Source of the DNA: Lepus europaeus
Lineage: Eukaryota; Chordata; Mammalia; Lagomorpha; Leporidae
Direction: 5' to 3'
Assembly (NCBI RefSeq): GCF_033115175.1
Contig: NC_084830.1
Location: forward strand, 38,075,409 to 38,139,408
DNA: 64,000 nt
Position 1 is the first letter of the stretch, and every line of letters begins with the position of its first letter. Below are positions 11,575 to 24,390 of this stretch, one piece after another. The position numbers and the translations under genes are program-made. Below the pieces are notes generated by a model. The model searched no databases, was not told the DNA's origin, and saw nothing but the letters and a program-made list of their open reading frames with translations.

Positions 11575-12110
11575 CTTGGAATGGGTAAAGAAAATATGGT
11601 ACTGCATATACACACAATGAAATGCTATTCAGCCCTAAAAAGGAAGATATTTATGACAACACAGATGAATCTGGAGGGCATTATGCTAAGTGAAATAAAC
11701 CAGACACAGTAAGACAAATACCACATAATCCCTCTTTATATGAAGAATCTAAAACCATTGATGTCAAAGAAGCAGAGCAGAATGGTGGACCTGGAGGGCA
11801 GAGGGAGGAGAAGTCGTGGAGGTTGCAAGACAGATTGGGGAAGATTGGACAAAGGACATAAAACTTCTATTAGACAATCTATTGCATACTGCCAAATTGG
11901 TGACTACAGTTAACAACAATGTATTATATACTTGGAAATTGTTGAGCATAGATTTTAGGTACTCAAACCACAGAAACAATAAGTATACGAGGTAATACAC
12001 GTTTTAATAACCTCAGTTAATATTTTCCACAATGTATCACTATTTCAGAACATCATGTTTTACAACATAAATGTATGTGATTTTAATTTTCAATTAAAAT
12101 TTTAAAACAC
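11575..12110 (+). mobile_element. Old L1 3' end (ORF2 terminus and 3' UTR)
   Basis: The first part translates in pieces like the L1 ORF2 C-terminus: 'aatgaaatgctattcagccc' parallels the MEYYSAIK region and 'atgctaagtgaaataaacca' the MLSEINQ region. It is followed by '3' UTR-like 'ggtgactacagttaacaacaatg' and 'tacttggaaattgttgagc'. It is a 5'-truncated, degenerate eutherian L1 and carries no functional frame. Confidence 0.8.
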
Positions 12111-13179
12111 ACACTTAATTTTGTGTTTGTTTAAGTAAGAAAGATAGTTATATAAACACATACAAACTTTTATGAAACAAATATTTTAAGGAAAAAAGAT
12201 GAAAATTTATATTTTTATTTTTGAATTATTAGCTAAATGTCCTTTATAAGAACTATATTAGAGGTTTTTTAGTGATTCCTTATTTTATCTTTGTAAATTA
12301 TACTCATAAAAATATATATAGTTCAAATTAACTATTGACCTACATTCCAATATTACTATTTTCTTCCTGAATCAGGTTGTTCAGAGAGGTTACAATGAGA
12401 GAACCAGAAGAGAAGACTCAACCAGAAATCCCAGACTGATGATCTTCTTACATGAAAGTAACAATATCAACACATTCTTATATCTTTTTTAATTCTTTTT
12501 TATCTATATAATGTTTAAATTGAAATGGAGAGGATATTTTAGAAGATTGAATGGATATCTTTAACATACCTGGAAAAATAAATTTTTCATTTCTATCCAA
12601 TGCTTGAATTGAAATGCCCAATACACATGAGAAATTGAAAACATACACACACACAGATGAATCCTGTCTTCTTCGCCATCTCTTCTTCCAGTTTTTGTCT
12701 CACACAAAATAATAATCAAATGGCAAGTAAAAGCAGACTAACTCCATGATACGTCCCAAGTTTCAGGAAATATGCTAAGTATTTTCTCATGTTTATTAAC
12801 ATAAGAACACTTTGATATGGATTTCATTTTCCTAATTGTTTATATAATTATAGTTATATTAATGAGGAAATTAAGTCTCATTATTAATGTCATAAAGATG
12901 ATAAGCGATCACTCAAACAACAGCTGTGTTTCGTTAGTCTGTTTCCTTAATACTTTTAAAGAAAACACCCTAAACTTCTTTTGGTTAATGAAGACTATAG
13001 TTAATATCTAGAAGGCTGCAGAATGTTTTCTAGGAGGATTTGTAAGACAGGGAACCATACTTAAGTTTAAGTATCATTGTCCAGTCAGGTACCTGGGAAG
13101 GACCTATGTGTTCAATTTGCCTCTGAAAGCAAAGCTTAATGCTCCCTGAGAGACAGTATTTTAACTATTTTAAAATATA
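12111..13179. other. Mostly unique; possible weak MIR near 12.76-12.96 kb
   Basis: At about 12760-12960 'atatgctaagtattttctcatgtttattaac' and 'atgaggaaattaagtctcat' loosely follow the antisense MIR core, at the limit of what I can call. A short (CA)n run lies at about 12640-12653. Nothing else is recognised. Confidence 0.35.
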
Positions 13180-13450
13180 GGGTGTTGGCATAGCAGTGAG
13201 ATGCCTGTTAGGATGCCCTCCTGCCTGGGTTTGAGTTCCAGTTCAGATCTCGATTCCAGATCAGCACCCTACTGATGCCCATCCTGGGAAGTAGTGGCTG
13301 ATGGCTCAGAGAACTGGGTCTTTGCCACCCAAGTGAACAACCTGGATTGAGTTCCTGACTTTCAGGCATTCGGGGAGTAAACTAACAGAAGAGATTATCT
13401 TTCTTTCTTTCTCTCTCTCATAAATAAATAAGCAAATAAAAACATTTTTA
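13180..13450 (+). mobile_element. Old lagomorph tRNA-derived SINE, decayed
   Basis: Order of the older family: 'gtgttggcatagcagtgaga' head, 'gggtttgagttcc' B-box region, 'gggtctttgccaccc', 'gttcctgactttcaggcatt', 'ggggagtaaactaacagaag', CT-rich stretch and a (TAAA)n tail. Confidence 0.75.
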
Positions 13451-13651
13451 AAGTGTATAAATGCCTGTATGTGTAGGCTTTCAAAATTTCATGGAAATTT
13501 GCATTATCTTTAAATTTTATTTTCCATGAATATTTTTGAGTCTCCTAATACTATACATATGAAAATTTGTGAACATGATATCAATAAAAGAGTTTAAATG
13601 TGAAAATTACAAATTTGGAAGATGTCTTTGGGTATTCTTTTAAAAATGAAT

Positions 13652-13758
13652 TCTCTTTTTTTTTCTTTTTTTTATTTTTTTTTATTTTTTTTTATTTTTT
13701 AATTTTTGACAGGCAGAGTGGACAGTGAGAGAGAGAGAAAGACAGAGAGAAAGGTCTT
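13652..13758 (-). mobile_element. 5'-truncated lagomorph C SINE
   Basis: T-rich tail (interrupted by A), then gacaggcagagtggacagtg, GA-rich stretch and 'gaaaggtctt', where the SINE stops abruptly. Only about 60 bp of body remain, so this is a truncated insertion or a deletion. Confidence 0.9.
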
Positions 13759-16639
13759 CAATTCTATGTTCAAATTAAGTAATAACTGGATGCTAATAGA
13801 ATGTAATTTGCTAGGATTAAGCAAACTGTGGAGATTTTACCAAAAACTGTAGCTGAGGGAGGATGATTTCATAGATTTAGGAAAGTCACAAAATTTCAAT
13901 CCCTGTTTGATTCCAAGGCAGTATGAAAATAAATAGAAGGTTCTTAATGATAGCCTTTTGATTGATGAATGTCAATATTCATTGACTCACAGTGATAGCT
14001 TATTAGAAGTAGGAGCAAGGAACAGTATGTGTACTGAAGAGTTTGACATGAAAGATTAAAAGCCCTTAGAACCATTTTCACAAGAACTACCTGACCCAAA
14101 AGGGATGAACAAAAAAAGGAAGAGTGTTCCAATGTTATGTTTCCTCCAGGAATGAGTGAGTATAAACCCCCTTTGATTTAGGGCTAGAAAAGTGGAGCAT
14201 AGAAAAAAATCATTAAGTATCTCCTTTTAGAAGCTCTCCATGGTATCTTCACGTCTGTGTGGAAGATGTAACTGATGCCTTTGTCTATTAGAACAAGCAC
14301 AAGAGAGGTTTAAGGGTCAGATGGTGGTGGTCTCTGATGAGCAAAAAGCCAACTTAGAGGATGGCAACTAGTTCAATTCCACCCAATTACGAAGAGCAGC
14401 AGAAGGGAGCTGATGAAGGGATCCATCCATCATGCACATATAAATAAAGGGCTGTCACTCACTTCCCTAATGTCAAAAAAGAGAACTATTTAGTAATTTT
14501 TGACACCAAGAAAATCATTTGTAATAGCCTTTTTCACTTTTCAATTCATCCTTACATTTAAAAGAAAGAGAAAAAATCCCATTCAATTGTTTCTATTATA
14601 AGTCAGTTCATCATTTATGAATCCATGTCAGTGTCTTGGTTTTTTTCAGTGGAACAGCTAATTCATATCGTATTCGCAGTCACCACTTCATAGTGAATCA
14701 CTGCTGTTTGACTAAGCCTGTCATCTGACACAGAACCTCTCGAAACCATTTGCATCACTCTTCCTGCTCTGGTCTGCATGCATGGTAATAATTAGGAATG
14801 TGATACCTTAAATTCATTGAAAATACTCTGTGAATTTAGAATACAATAGTGAAGCCAGCATAACTCACATTTCACAAGACAAAAATGTGTTAAACTATGT
14901 GAACTATGGAACAACTATTATACAGGGAAAATCATAGTGCCTTCAGAACAGAAATATAAAATATATTTTTTATAAAAACACATACATTCCCAACTGATAT
15001 ACTTGTAACTATATTATATGGAGTGCTCAAAATATGAACTGAATTCATACTGTGACATATATGATGTTTAAATCTCACTTTTTCTTTTAAAAACAGAATA
15101 TACGGTGGGTGAAGTTTCTTCTCCCTAGTGACACCTGCAATTCTAAAGTCTTTTTAATTCATGCCTTTAAGTGAAAAGGTTGAGTATACAAGGTCAGTGA
15201 AATTGTTATTTATGGTTGAAATGTTTTGCTACATCTATTTTAAGAAGGGTCATTTTTCATTTCATTTTTAAAATTGCTTTAAAGTGTTTAGCTGACTATA
15301 CAAAATTACTCAATGTGTAACTTGCAGTTAACTCTATTTCTAAGCTCTAGGTAGCCTATCAATTATATAAATGTATAGTCAATATGATTAGGTTAAACAT
15401 GCATCATTTAATTGGTGTTTATTGTAAGAATCATTTTCTTAATTATTTTACTATGACTATAAAAGCATTCTCATTTTGAATGTTTTTCTTGCCTATTTAT
15501 TTTCTTGGTTGACTTCTGAGGGAAACATACAAGGTTAATTTAAACTCAGTCACTAACAGTACAGACTTTTTACCAGTTGTCAATATTTTATTTAGGATGA
15601 CCTGTGATAATCCAGATTATTGTTGTGTAACTCAAATAAGTATCTCAAAAAAATCACTGCCTATGTCTCATTTTCCCGGGGAAACATACCTTCCAACTTA
15701 ATTGGTATTTTAAAATTTATTATTATTTTTGCCTTTGAAGTTCTACTGAAATCGAAATGTATAGAAACCACTTAAAGGTGAATATTTTTAGATATCCAAA
15801 TTCACATTTTCTTTCCTGGTCAACATTAGCAACTCTTCTCTCTACAGAGCACAGCGGCTTTCTTGTGCGGACCAGCAACTACAGGCAGGAGGAAAGCACT
15901 ACTGTGGCTAAACCAGACTAGTAAGGAGACTTCAGTCCTGGTCAGTGCTGGAATCCAGGAGTCAGGGAATTAACATATACTATGAGATAAAAAAATAAAA
16001 CATTAACACTTAAGCAAGATTTATTAATTCTCTTTGAAAATGGCAATAATCCTGGAACTGGAAGTTTCTGTATTTGTGATTCTTAAATTGCACACTTTGT
16101 AAGGTAACTCCAACTACTTACCCTTTTTCTAAGTCAAGGGAGATTTCAAAGTGTAACTACACACAAATTAAAAGGAGAAAGAATCAAGTCTCTCAAAAAT
16201 AAGTCTTATAAGAATGAGGAAAATAGTCAAAACAATGACTACTGAGAAATTATTATGTGATTATTAGTGTCCAAGGTCTCTAGGTATTTGAAGAAGACAA
16301 ATTAAACACAATCAAACATTTCATTTGTAAGTAGACTCAAAAAATAAATGACTAACCTTGACTTGCACCAGCACAAAATCCTACATAGCCAATGACAGAC
16401 TTCATTGTTTAAAGACTACTTGGGAATGATTAAGAGAAAGATGATGTAATCTAATGTGTGATAAAGAGAGATATAATATTCTCTACTGGAAGGCATTCCT
16501 ATCATGTCATATCAAAGTCTAGCAAAACGTTGAAAGTTAGAAATGTTATCAAGCATTAGCAGGCATTTAAAGAACGTCTCTTGAATATTTCTAGCATAAA
16601 AAAGTATTTCATGTGATGTAAATGAATGGTAATTTTCTG
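13759..16639. other. Insertion-poor unique sequence
   Basis: No lagomorph SINE or L1 is seen for about 2.9 kb, and no coding exon is recognised. A regulatory-looking block inside it is listed separately. Confidence 0.5.
14640..14830. promoter_or_regulatory. Candidate conserved non-coding element with octamer motif
   Basis: Non-repetitive, mixed-composition block with retained CpGs (catatcgtattcgcagtc, cctctcgaaacc), a consensus POU octamer ATTTGCAT at 14748-14755, and 'ggtaataattagg' nearby. Judged by sequence character only; conservation could not be tested. Confidence 0.3.
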
Positions 16640-17100
16640 ACTTTAAAAGAGAGCTATGCCAGTACATTTCAGCGTTCTGGACCCAATTCTGCAAACATGG
16701 AGACGCTTTCAATTTGCTCTGCCTGCCTTCCCGCCTTAGATGGCTGCGATTGCAGCGAAATTAATCCATTTAAAAATCTGCAGCTTAAACTTAAGGATTT
16801 TCAGTTTTTTCCCCCTTCTCTCTCTTTTTTTTCTTAGAATATCAATAAGTTCCAATTGAAGAGCGGATTCTTTTGCAATTCAGGCATGTGCCGGCGATAA
16901 CGGGCGAGTTGGCATGAAGAGAGGCAGAGATGGATTAATTATGCAGAGAACATGGAAATTCTGCTTATCATCGGCTAGCAAAGGAGCCCGGCTCACATAA
17001 TCAGCAAACGAAGGGAGAGGAAAAAATAACAATGCAATGGCACCTTCCAGCCCATCATCAGGATTTTTTCTACCCCCCTTGTAATTAAAAAATAACATAC
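16640..17100. promoter_or_regulatory. Candidate conserved non-coding element, CpG-retaining and homeobox-motif-rich
   Basis: The block holds unusual CpG retention (four CpGs in ccggcgataacgggcg, 16891-16906) in a CpG-depleted context. It has an ATTAATTATGCA core at 16934-16945 and further TTAATCC and ATAATCAGC motifs. No repeat similarity or coding potential is seen. This profile is typical of developmental enhancers, but it is inference from appearance. Confidence 0.4.
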
Positions 17101-19159
17101 ACTTATAGCCCTATCTCCTGTGCAGGCAAGGAGTGGATGTCCACAAAATAATTGCACTGGGATATTAGAGCTGGCAACCCAGCCTGTCCATTCCTGCTTG
17201 CTCTCCTTCTCACCCTCTCCTTCTCTTTTGGCCTCTCAAGGCACTTTGATTCTGAACCCAATCCAAATCAGAAGGATGTCTCTGGTGACATTCTAGCTCG
17301 GTTTCCAAAAATCCCAAATTGACACCTTATCATGATCCAAATAAACATACATACATATATGATAAATATTTGAAGGGCTGACTCTGGAGGAGGCTTTGGA
17401 ACTGATCACCTGTGGACTAGCTGGTCAATTTCGTTTTCGATGAAACATGTCCAAATATCCTTCATTTTGCAAAGTGACTGGATTAAAATGGTGGATTGTG
17501 CACGGGCTGAGCTATCTTCTCAAATGATTTAACTTATTTACAACTTATTGTTTCTATTACCTTTGCCAACTCATTTTATAAATTCAAGCATATAAAGTTA
17601 CTGCTTGAAACCCTTCTGACTCCAAATCAGAATTCACAATTCTGTATTGTCACTGTAAAATATGACAGCTCAATGCTTTGTATTTCTCTAAATGCCAAAA
17701 GACGCTATAATAAACCTAGCTTATTGCTTTAAAGAAATTCAAATTTAATCTTACATTTGTATCCATGTGTTATCCAATTCTGAAAATTAGTATGCAAACA
17801 TGTATATGCAATACCGATACTCCTATTTGAATGGCAAGGAAATAGGTTTTGCTGTGTTAATCACAACATAAATAATTTGACCTAATTACAGACGTAAGCT
17901 GCAAGAAGCACCGACCACGAGAGAGGCCATTTCTTTCCTGAAAGTTATTGTTGAGTTAAAGAAACAGAAAATAAAAATAAACATGAGAAGACAAAGATTA
18001 TGTAACATATGAGGGAAAGATGTTGTTCCAAAGTGCGGTAAACTGGAATTAGAAGCTGGCAGAGTCTAGAAATGTAATTTATTCATAGAGTTCCACCAAA
18101 GCAGGGAACCAGTATGGGGCGCAGTTTACACGCTAGTGGGAATATTTTTAAGTGACAGTGATGGTAATAGACTGATTTTTAAACTAATTGTTTCCATGTA
18201 TATGCATAGATACACACACACTCTAATATATATGACTATTATCGAAAACAAAGACTGAATACAGGAATAAAACTAATGTTTATAGATATTTGTGATTAGT
18301 GACTTTGTTAGTTTCTGAGAGTTGAGGAACAATAAAACAAGAAGAAAAACTACTCACGTCGGGGAGGGATTTAAGGACAAAGAAAAGCAGAAAATAGAAA
18401 ATCTCAGAAAAGACAGCACAAGAGAATAAAGAATACAAGAAAAAAAATTGTAATTGTGACAAGAGAAATTTCAATTTTTATGTTTAGTTTTTTTTTGCAA
18501 ATGTGCACATATATTTTCTTTGAGTTAAACGTGTAAATGGAAACATACAGAAAACAATTCGATGTGCATCTTTATGCTAAGAAATGTCCAAATTCATACA
18601 GGGATCACAGACTCCACAGGGCAGAATACAGTCTACCAGGGACTTTGGAGTCCCTGCACCAAGCAGGGGAATGCAGCCGGGAAGCTTCGGCTCTTCATCA
18701 CCACTGAACTCCTAGCACCTGCCCATCATTTTTCTGGTTCTTTGACTTGGCTTTTATCCTCCTTTTTTTTTTTTAAAGCCATAGTTCTAAGTTTATTTAT
18801 TTATTTGTAACACAATGTGTTAACCAAATTTCAAACACATACAAAAGTTAACAAAATAGTATAATAAATTCCCGGGAACCTGTTTCTCAGCTTCAGAATT
18901 ATCAGCTTATAGCTAATCATGCTTTATAGTCTCATATTTCCTACATTTTCCCCTTCCCACACCCCAGATTATTTAAAAATATTTGTGTTTAACTGATAAG
19001 TAATTATTATGTGTATTTATGACTTTATCATAGTGTAATAAAACTTACCCTTTAGAAGTTTTTAGTTGAAAGATATTAATAGCTAACGAGCAACTATAAG
19101 TAAATCTTGCTTGCACAAATTTCCAGAACAAATATGGTTATTTTCTTTTTTGTCATTAT
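17101..19159. other. Insertion-poor unique sequence
   Basis: No repeat family or exon is recognised. About 17860-17960 (acctaattacagacgtaagctg) has some of the same regulatory-like character as the block upstream. Confidence 0.45.
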
Positions 19160-19540
19160 TTTTAAATTTTACTTTATTTATTTGCACAGTAGACAGGCAG
19201 AGGAAGAAAGAAGAGAAAGACAGGCAGAGAGATACACAGAATGTGGCAGGGAGAGCAAGGTATGCGGGTAAGGGAGGGAGATTTCCCACCCACAGGTTCA
19301 TTCCTAAATATTCAACCACTGGGCGGTCCAGGCTGAAGCAAGGAGCCTAGAAATTCAATCCAGGGTTCTCACACAGGTGGCAGTAGTCCAAGTACTGGAG
19401 CCATTATCATTGCTTCCAGGATGCACATTAACAGGAAGCTGGAATTAGAAGCAGAGTTAGATCATAAAAGCAGACACTCCAAAATGGGATGCAGGCAACC
19501 CAAGCAGCAGCTTAACCACTGCACTAAATACTCACTCCTA
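19160..19540 (-). mobile_element. Old lagomorph tRNA-derived SINE, decayed
   Basis: Antisense layout: 'tttactttatttatttgcac' tail, 'agacaggcagaggaagaaag' GA-rich part, 'tggagccattatcattgcttccaggatgcacatta', 'aacaggaagctggaattagaagcagag', and 'gcttaaccactgcactaaatactcac' at the 5' end. Confidence 0.75.
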
Positions 19541-20984
19541 AACCTGGCTAGTTTTGCTAACAGAGAAGGAGATGAAATCTCTGATAGCAAAGGTGATCAT
19601 AAGCTATTATATAAAGTTGTATATATGTGTGCAAAATAAATTAATGGACTTTACAACTGTTAAGAAACTGATACATTCTTGGCTAAAAATATAGTGAGTT
19701 TATTCAACTAGTTACTAGAAAACAAACCTCAACCCAAATCAAAAATTTAAGCATCGGCCTTGGATATTATCTATATAGATATGAGTGTATGTGCTAAAAC
19801 TACCCAGGTGATTCTAATGTGCAGCCAGAGTGAGGACCAATTTGCCTAGACTCATTCATTGCTTTCTATGGAAACCCATGTAAAACCTTCCCTCTATTCT
19901 GCGCCATACGTCTTAACAATTCAGAAGCTTTCCAAGGTTTTCTGAAAGCCTTTCCTCAGAACTTCCTAGATGCAGCACACTTCAATCTTTTGTACCTCCT
20001 GAAATCTTTTATACTTCCTGAAACCATGTCTTAACATCTTTTACAAGGAAAGGTAGATAATAAAATTCTCAAAAACCCTAGCTGTAAATGGATTTGTAAT
20101 CTACCCATGATTAAAATTATTTTCATCATGAAGTAGAATTCTCATTATTGTTGCAATTTTAATATTATCAACTCCAAAGTGTCTCGGTGATTGATAATAT
20201 AGACAGCGAAACCCTATATTATAGTAATTAAATTTAAAATGAACCAGCCATCCTTATATGTCTCAGTATAGTACCTGATTATTTGAAAACAATTATCTTG
20301 TGTGTCACCTCATGCCAGACAGTACTTGGAGCTGCTCCTGGGGAATATTCTGGGTCACAAAGTTACTGCGAGTGGGAATACACAGACACTGTGTCTTAGG
20401 TGCCTATGGTGAATATTCTCCCCATCACAAAAGTGAGCTATAACCCAAGAGGAATGCAGGCCTGAATTCGGAAACCTTTGAACAAAACCTTCAGGCTGAA
20501 ATGTGCATTCATCATGGGTAGGTCTGACTTTAAAGGAAACCTGTTCTCTAGGAAAGCCCAGAAACCGCTGGCCTTCGAGAAGCAGTCTGGCTTTGAGGAT
20601 AGGGCTTTGCTTTTCTGATCGCTGCAAGGATGTGAAGCCTAACGCTTTCTTCATCGGACTAATTGCCCTTCAAAGGAATTGTCACTTTTCATAAATTAAA
20701 TGAACACTTAATACATTTCCCAATGTTGTCCCTTATTTCCCTAGCTATGATTTTACAGGAACACGCATTTTTCAACTATGGAAGGAGACTCGCCCCTCTG
20801 CTTCTTTGAACCTTACACTTGTTTCGCAACCCTGTTCAAAGACCCCTTCCCCGGATGTTCTGACCTACCACCCTCCCCATACACATATTGGGGGGAAAAA
20901 TTAGTACAAAAAAATTCTTCCATCCTTGGCTCATTTGCAGCTTTCACCAGGCTTGCAAAAAGCACACCTGTTGTGCTGTCTGGA
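19541..20984. other. Unique sequence, no supported gene
   Basis: Several overlapping short open frames (60-100 codons) lie at 20355-21011 on both strands. None has recognisable protein content, and they overlap each other in opposite orientations. Confidence 0.45.
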
Positions 20985-21335
20985 TTTCCTCTTCTGATCA
21001 TAGGCTTCTGACAAAGAGGGGTGGGGGGAGAGAAAGATTTTTATCAAACGCTCTTCACCGGACAATGAATTTTCTTCACCATTTGAATGTATCTGTGGAA
21101 TGCCTGAGTGATTCATTACAGCAGATTCTGAAGTATGACAATGGGCAGCAGAAATGACTGATGGTATCTTTTTCCTGATTTCATTTCCCTGATCCTCTTC
21201 ATCCCTTGGCCTGTGTACCTCGATTAATTAGAAACCAGGGATTTTCACTCATCAGCTGATGGGTTTCATGCTCCACTCTGTCACAAATCTGCTGCCTGCA
21301 CTATCTCTCTTACAGCCGGTGGCTGCTTGAAAAAC
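20985..21335. promoter_or_regulatory. Candidate conserved non-coding element
   Basis: Complex, repeat-free block with a CGATTAATTA homeodomain-type site at 21221-21230, a tgtggaatg TEAD-like site, an atcagctgatg E-box-containing palindromic stretch and a tgattcattaca site. Not coding in any frame. Conservation is untested. Confidence 0.38.
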
Positions 21336-22512
21336 TTTCCCTTCTTCTTTTTTATTTTTTTCCTTTTTTGAAGCAGTGCTTTGTGACTACAGGTTTAGGT
21401 CTTTTAAAGACTCACACATTTTTTTAAGAGATTAAAATTAAAGTAAAGAAGATTCAAAATCTCTGATTAACTTAATCCCCATCCAAATGATACTTGTCCA
21501 AAAATGAACTTTTTGAAGAGATAATAATATAAATGTTTCATAGCTCTCAGCATTCTAAGTTCTTTTTCTAAGATACAATAATTGAAGTATTATGCAAAGA
21601 CTGAAATATATAAATATGATTTTTGTGTGTGAGCACAAAAGCACTTAGGTCCTACCTTGTGCATTTGGGGGTACCTATACTATATTTCTAAATTCAGCTG
21701 TGTTCACATTCAAATTGAGTAAGTGATTTTATAATATCATCCTGAAATAAATCATTGAACCATTATTGTTTCTGAAGGAAATACTTTATAATTTAAATAC
21801 TCTCCCTTATTAGGTACATACCAAATTGAATCACATGATGCAATCCTCAAGGAAGCAAGTCATAATTAAATACTATTACAATGCAGGATATTTTACAATA
21901 AAATTTTCCTTTTGAAATCTATACTAATGTGTGATTCAAAGCTAAAAATCAGATGAATTGTTTTCACAAAAGAAAATATCTTCCTCCCATTACAAGATTA
22001 TTTACTAGAGTATCTGTCTACATATTAACTTATTTAAACTCAGCTTTAAAATGAATCTCAAAATTAAAAGCAAAGCCTTCCATTGAACAATGACAGATCC
22101 ATTAGACTTCAAGAGTAACAAGGAAAAGTATACATTTTCATAGTTTCTCCAATAGTAAAAGATAAGGCATCAGAGATTTCATCCTGCATTTCAGGATTAT
22201 GCATTTCATGAATTATGGGAGTCATGACAAGAAGAAAATATAGTAGCTTACAGAGAATTACTTACTACTTGCTATTTGAGGATCCATGACCCAGTCAAGA
22301 AAATACTATTCACCTGAGAGCTATTAAGAGTGGCCAATGGGAATACTGATCAATATTGAGGCCAAGTGTTACCTGTCATGACTACTCTCAAGGAAACTTC
22401 TATTTGACTAAGTAATTCCATAATTTTTGGTAGTGACCAAACAGGGCCTCAGGAAAAGCTACCATGGTGATGTTCTAGAAACATAAGAGTGAATATACTC
22501 AACTATGGTATT
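21336..22512. other. Unique AT-rich sequence, nothing recognised
   Basis: No repeat family, RNA gene or exon is recognised. Confidence 0.5.
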
Positions 22513-22859
22513 AAATCATCGTGGGGGCCCGGCACCTTGGTGCACTAGGTTAATCCTCCGCCTGGGGTGCCGGAATCCCATGTGGGCACGGTTCTAGTCC
22601 TGGTTGCTCCTCTTCCAGTCCAGCTCTCTGCTGTGGCCTGGGAAAACAATGGAGGATGGCCCAGGTTCTTGGGGCTTTGCACCTGTGTGGGAGACCAGGA
22701 AGAAGCACCTGGCTCCTGGCTTTGGATCGGTGCAGCTTTGTCCGTTACGGCCATTTGGGGAGTGAACCAACGGAAGGAAGACCTTTCTCTCCGTCTCTCT
22801 CTCTCTCTCACTTTCTGTAATTCTATCTGTCAAATAAATTAAAAAAAAAATCATTGTGG
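22513..22859 (+). mobile_element. Full-length C SINE, older subfamily (SINE 22525-22847), imperfect TSD
   Basis: Complete element with 'atcccatgtgggcacggttctagtcc' in the head region, 'ggctttggatcgg' body signature, CT-rich stretch and 'tctgtcaaataaatt' A-rich tail. Flanks aaatcatcgtgg (22513-22524) and aaatcattgtgg (22848-22859) differ at one base, consistent with an older insertion. Confidence 0.93.
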
Positions 22860-24004
22860 TACATTTACTTCTGGATATTGAAATCCAAATTGCCAGTACT
22901 GTTTGGTTACACAACTCTGGCTCACAGTATACCACAAAATTGAATTTTGTTCCACATACTGAATGTTTCTTGTTGAACTGGTCTACCATAAAGACTTATA
23001 GAATTGAAGTAAAATAGATTTCATAGATCCATATCAATTTCTCTTCCTAATGTATTTTTAAAGCTATAGTAATATTGAATTTGGACAGGAGAGTTCAGGA
23101 AAATACATTTTCAATTAATGCAGAAAAGGAAAGGAAATCATTACTTCTTTGAAGTTACTAAAAGTTCCTTTTAAGTCATACCTGAATATTCTTTGAGAAG
23201 AAAAAAACAATTTTACCAAATTTCAAGTAAATCTTGTTGGAGAGTGGGAAATGGGGAAAGAAGTGATTGTTTATTTTTAAATAGCTTCTCTGTGAATTAA
23301 TATTCTCAGTACAGAGTCACTTTTTACTATATTCTCAACTTTAAAATAGAAGAAAAATCAGTCATTAAGATAGCTGGACTAAAAATGCATCCTACAGAAT
23401 GCACTTTTCTTAAGCAGAAATGCAAAACAGCTATGGAAACAGTTGGAGAGCATTTTATTTAACAACAACACAAGTGTGCTGGTAATCTGGAGTATCAGGC
23501 CCATCTGTAAATTTCCCTAATTTGCCATGTCTTTCCCTAACACTACCAATATTGTGATAATACCACATGCTCTTACCTGCTAGTGCCAGGCAGAGGACTA
23601 ACAGTCACAAATAGACAGGGTGAGCTTCCACAGGCCTGCGAGTGTAGGGACTGTGGCATTGTCTCCAACTGGCCCTGAACTTTTGCCATCATATAGTATT
23701 GGATGAGAAATCCTGGCAATTCACAGACTTAGATGATGTGTTTCTAAGCTATTAATTCTAACTATTAACTCCTTTGATGAAATCTGGCTTCTCTTTATAT
23801 CTTAAAATCATTTTCATATACTAAAATTTGTTCTTTTGATGGTTAACCCTGCGAAACAGAGAAGTATTTTTTCTTTTAATAGAACGATTTAGAGGTGAAA
23901 AAACTGAAGCATTCCCAATGTAATTGTAATGAGTGATTTCACCAAACTTTGTTGCCTGACAGTCTAGTATAAATTAAAACAAGATTTCGTCAAATGCTGA
24001 TTTC
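22860..24004. other. Unique AT-rich sequence, nothing recognised
   Basis: No repeat family or coding exon is recognised. Confidence 0.5.
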
Positions 24005-24390
24005 TTTTTATTGTTTTGTTTTGTTTTTTTTTCTTTTTATACATTTCATTTTAGTCATATAATTTTCATGTATTTCATATATGCAGATTTAGGAATATAG
24101 TGACACTTTCCACTCTACCCTGCATTCCACCCATGCTCGTGACCTTCTTCCTTCCCCCTCTCCTATTCCCACTCTTACCTCTTACAAAGATCTACTCTCA
24201 GCTTATTTAACGACAATAAGGTTAACCTTACACTAGAGTTCAACAAATAGTATGAAGGAAAAAAAACACTGTTCTTCAACAAAAGAGACAAGGCTGTAAA
24301 CAAACACCGAATATTAAAATGTCCATTTCATCCCGATACATTACATTTTAGGTACTCTATTGGTTACCCCAGATCAGGGAAAACACATAA
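24005..24390 (-). mobile_element. Older L1 3' end (3' UTR and edge of ORF2)
   Basis: The plus strand reads a T-rich tail, 'catttcatatatgcagattt', 'atagtgacactttccactct', a pyrimidine-rich stretch, 'gagttcaacaaatagtatg', 'cactgttcttcaacaaaaga', 'ggtactctattggttacccc' and 'agatcagggaaaacac'. The last part is the antisense of the ORF2 stop region. The same order appears in the younger L1 at 58-60 kb. Confidence 0.75.

Noticed and set aside
11764-12000. A 78-codon minus-strand frame as a small membrane protein
   Set aside because: It is antisense to an old L1 3' end; hydrophobicity reflects the A/T-rich L1 sequence.
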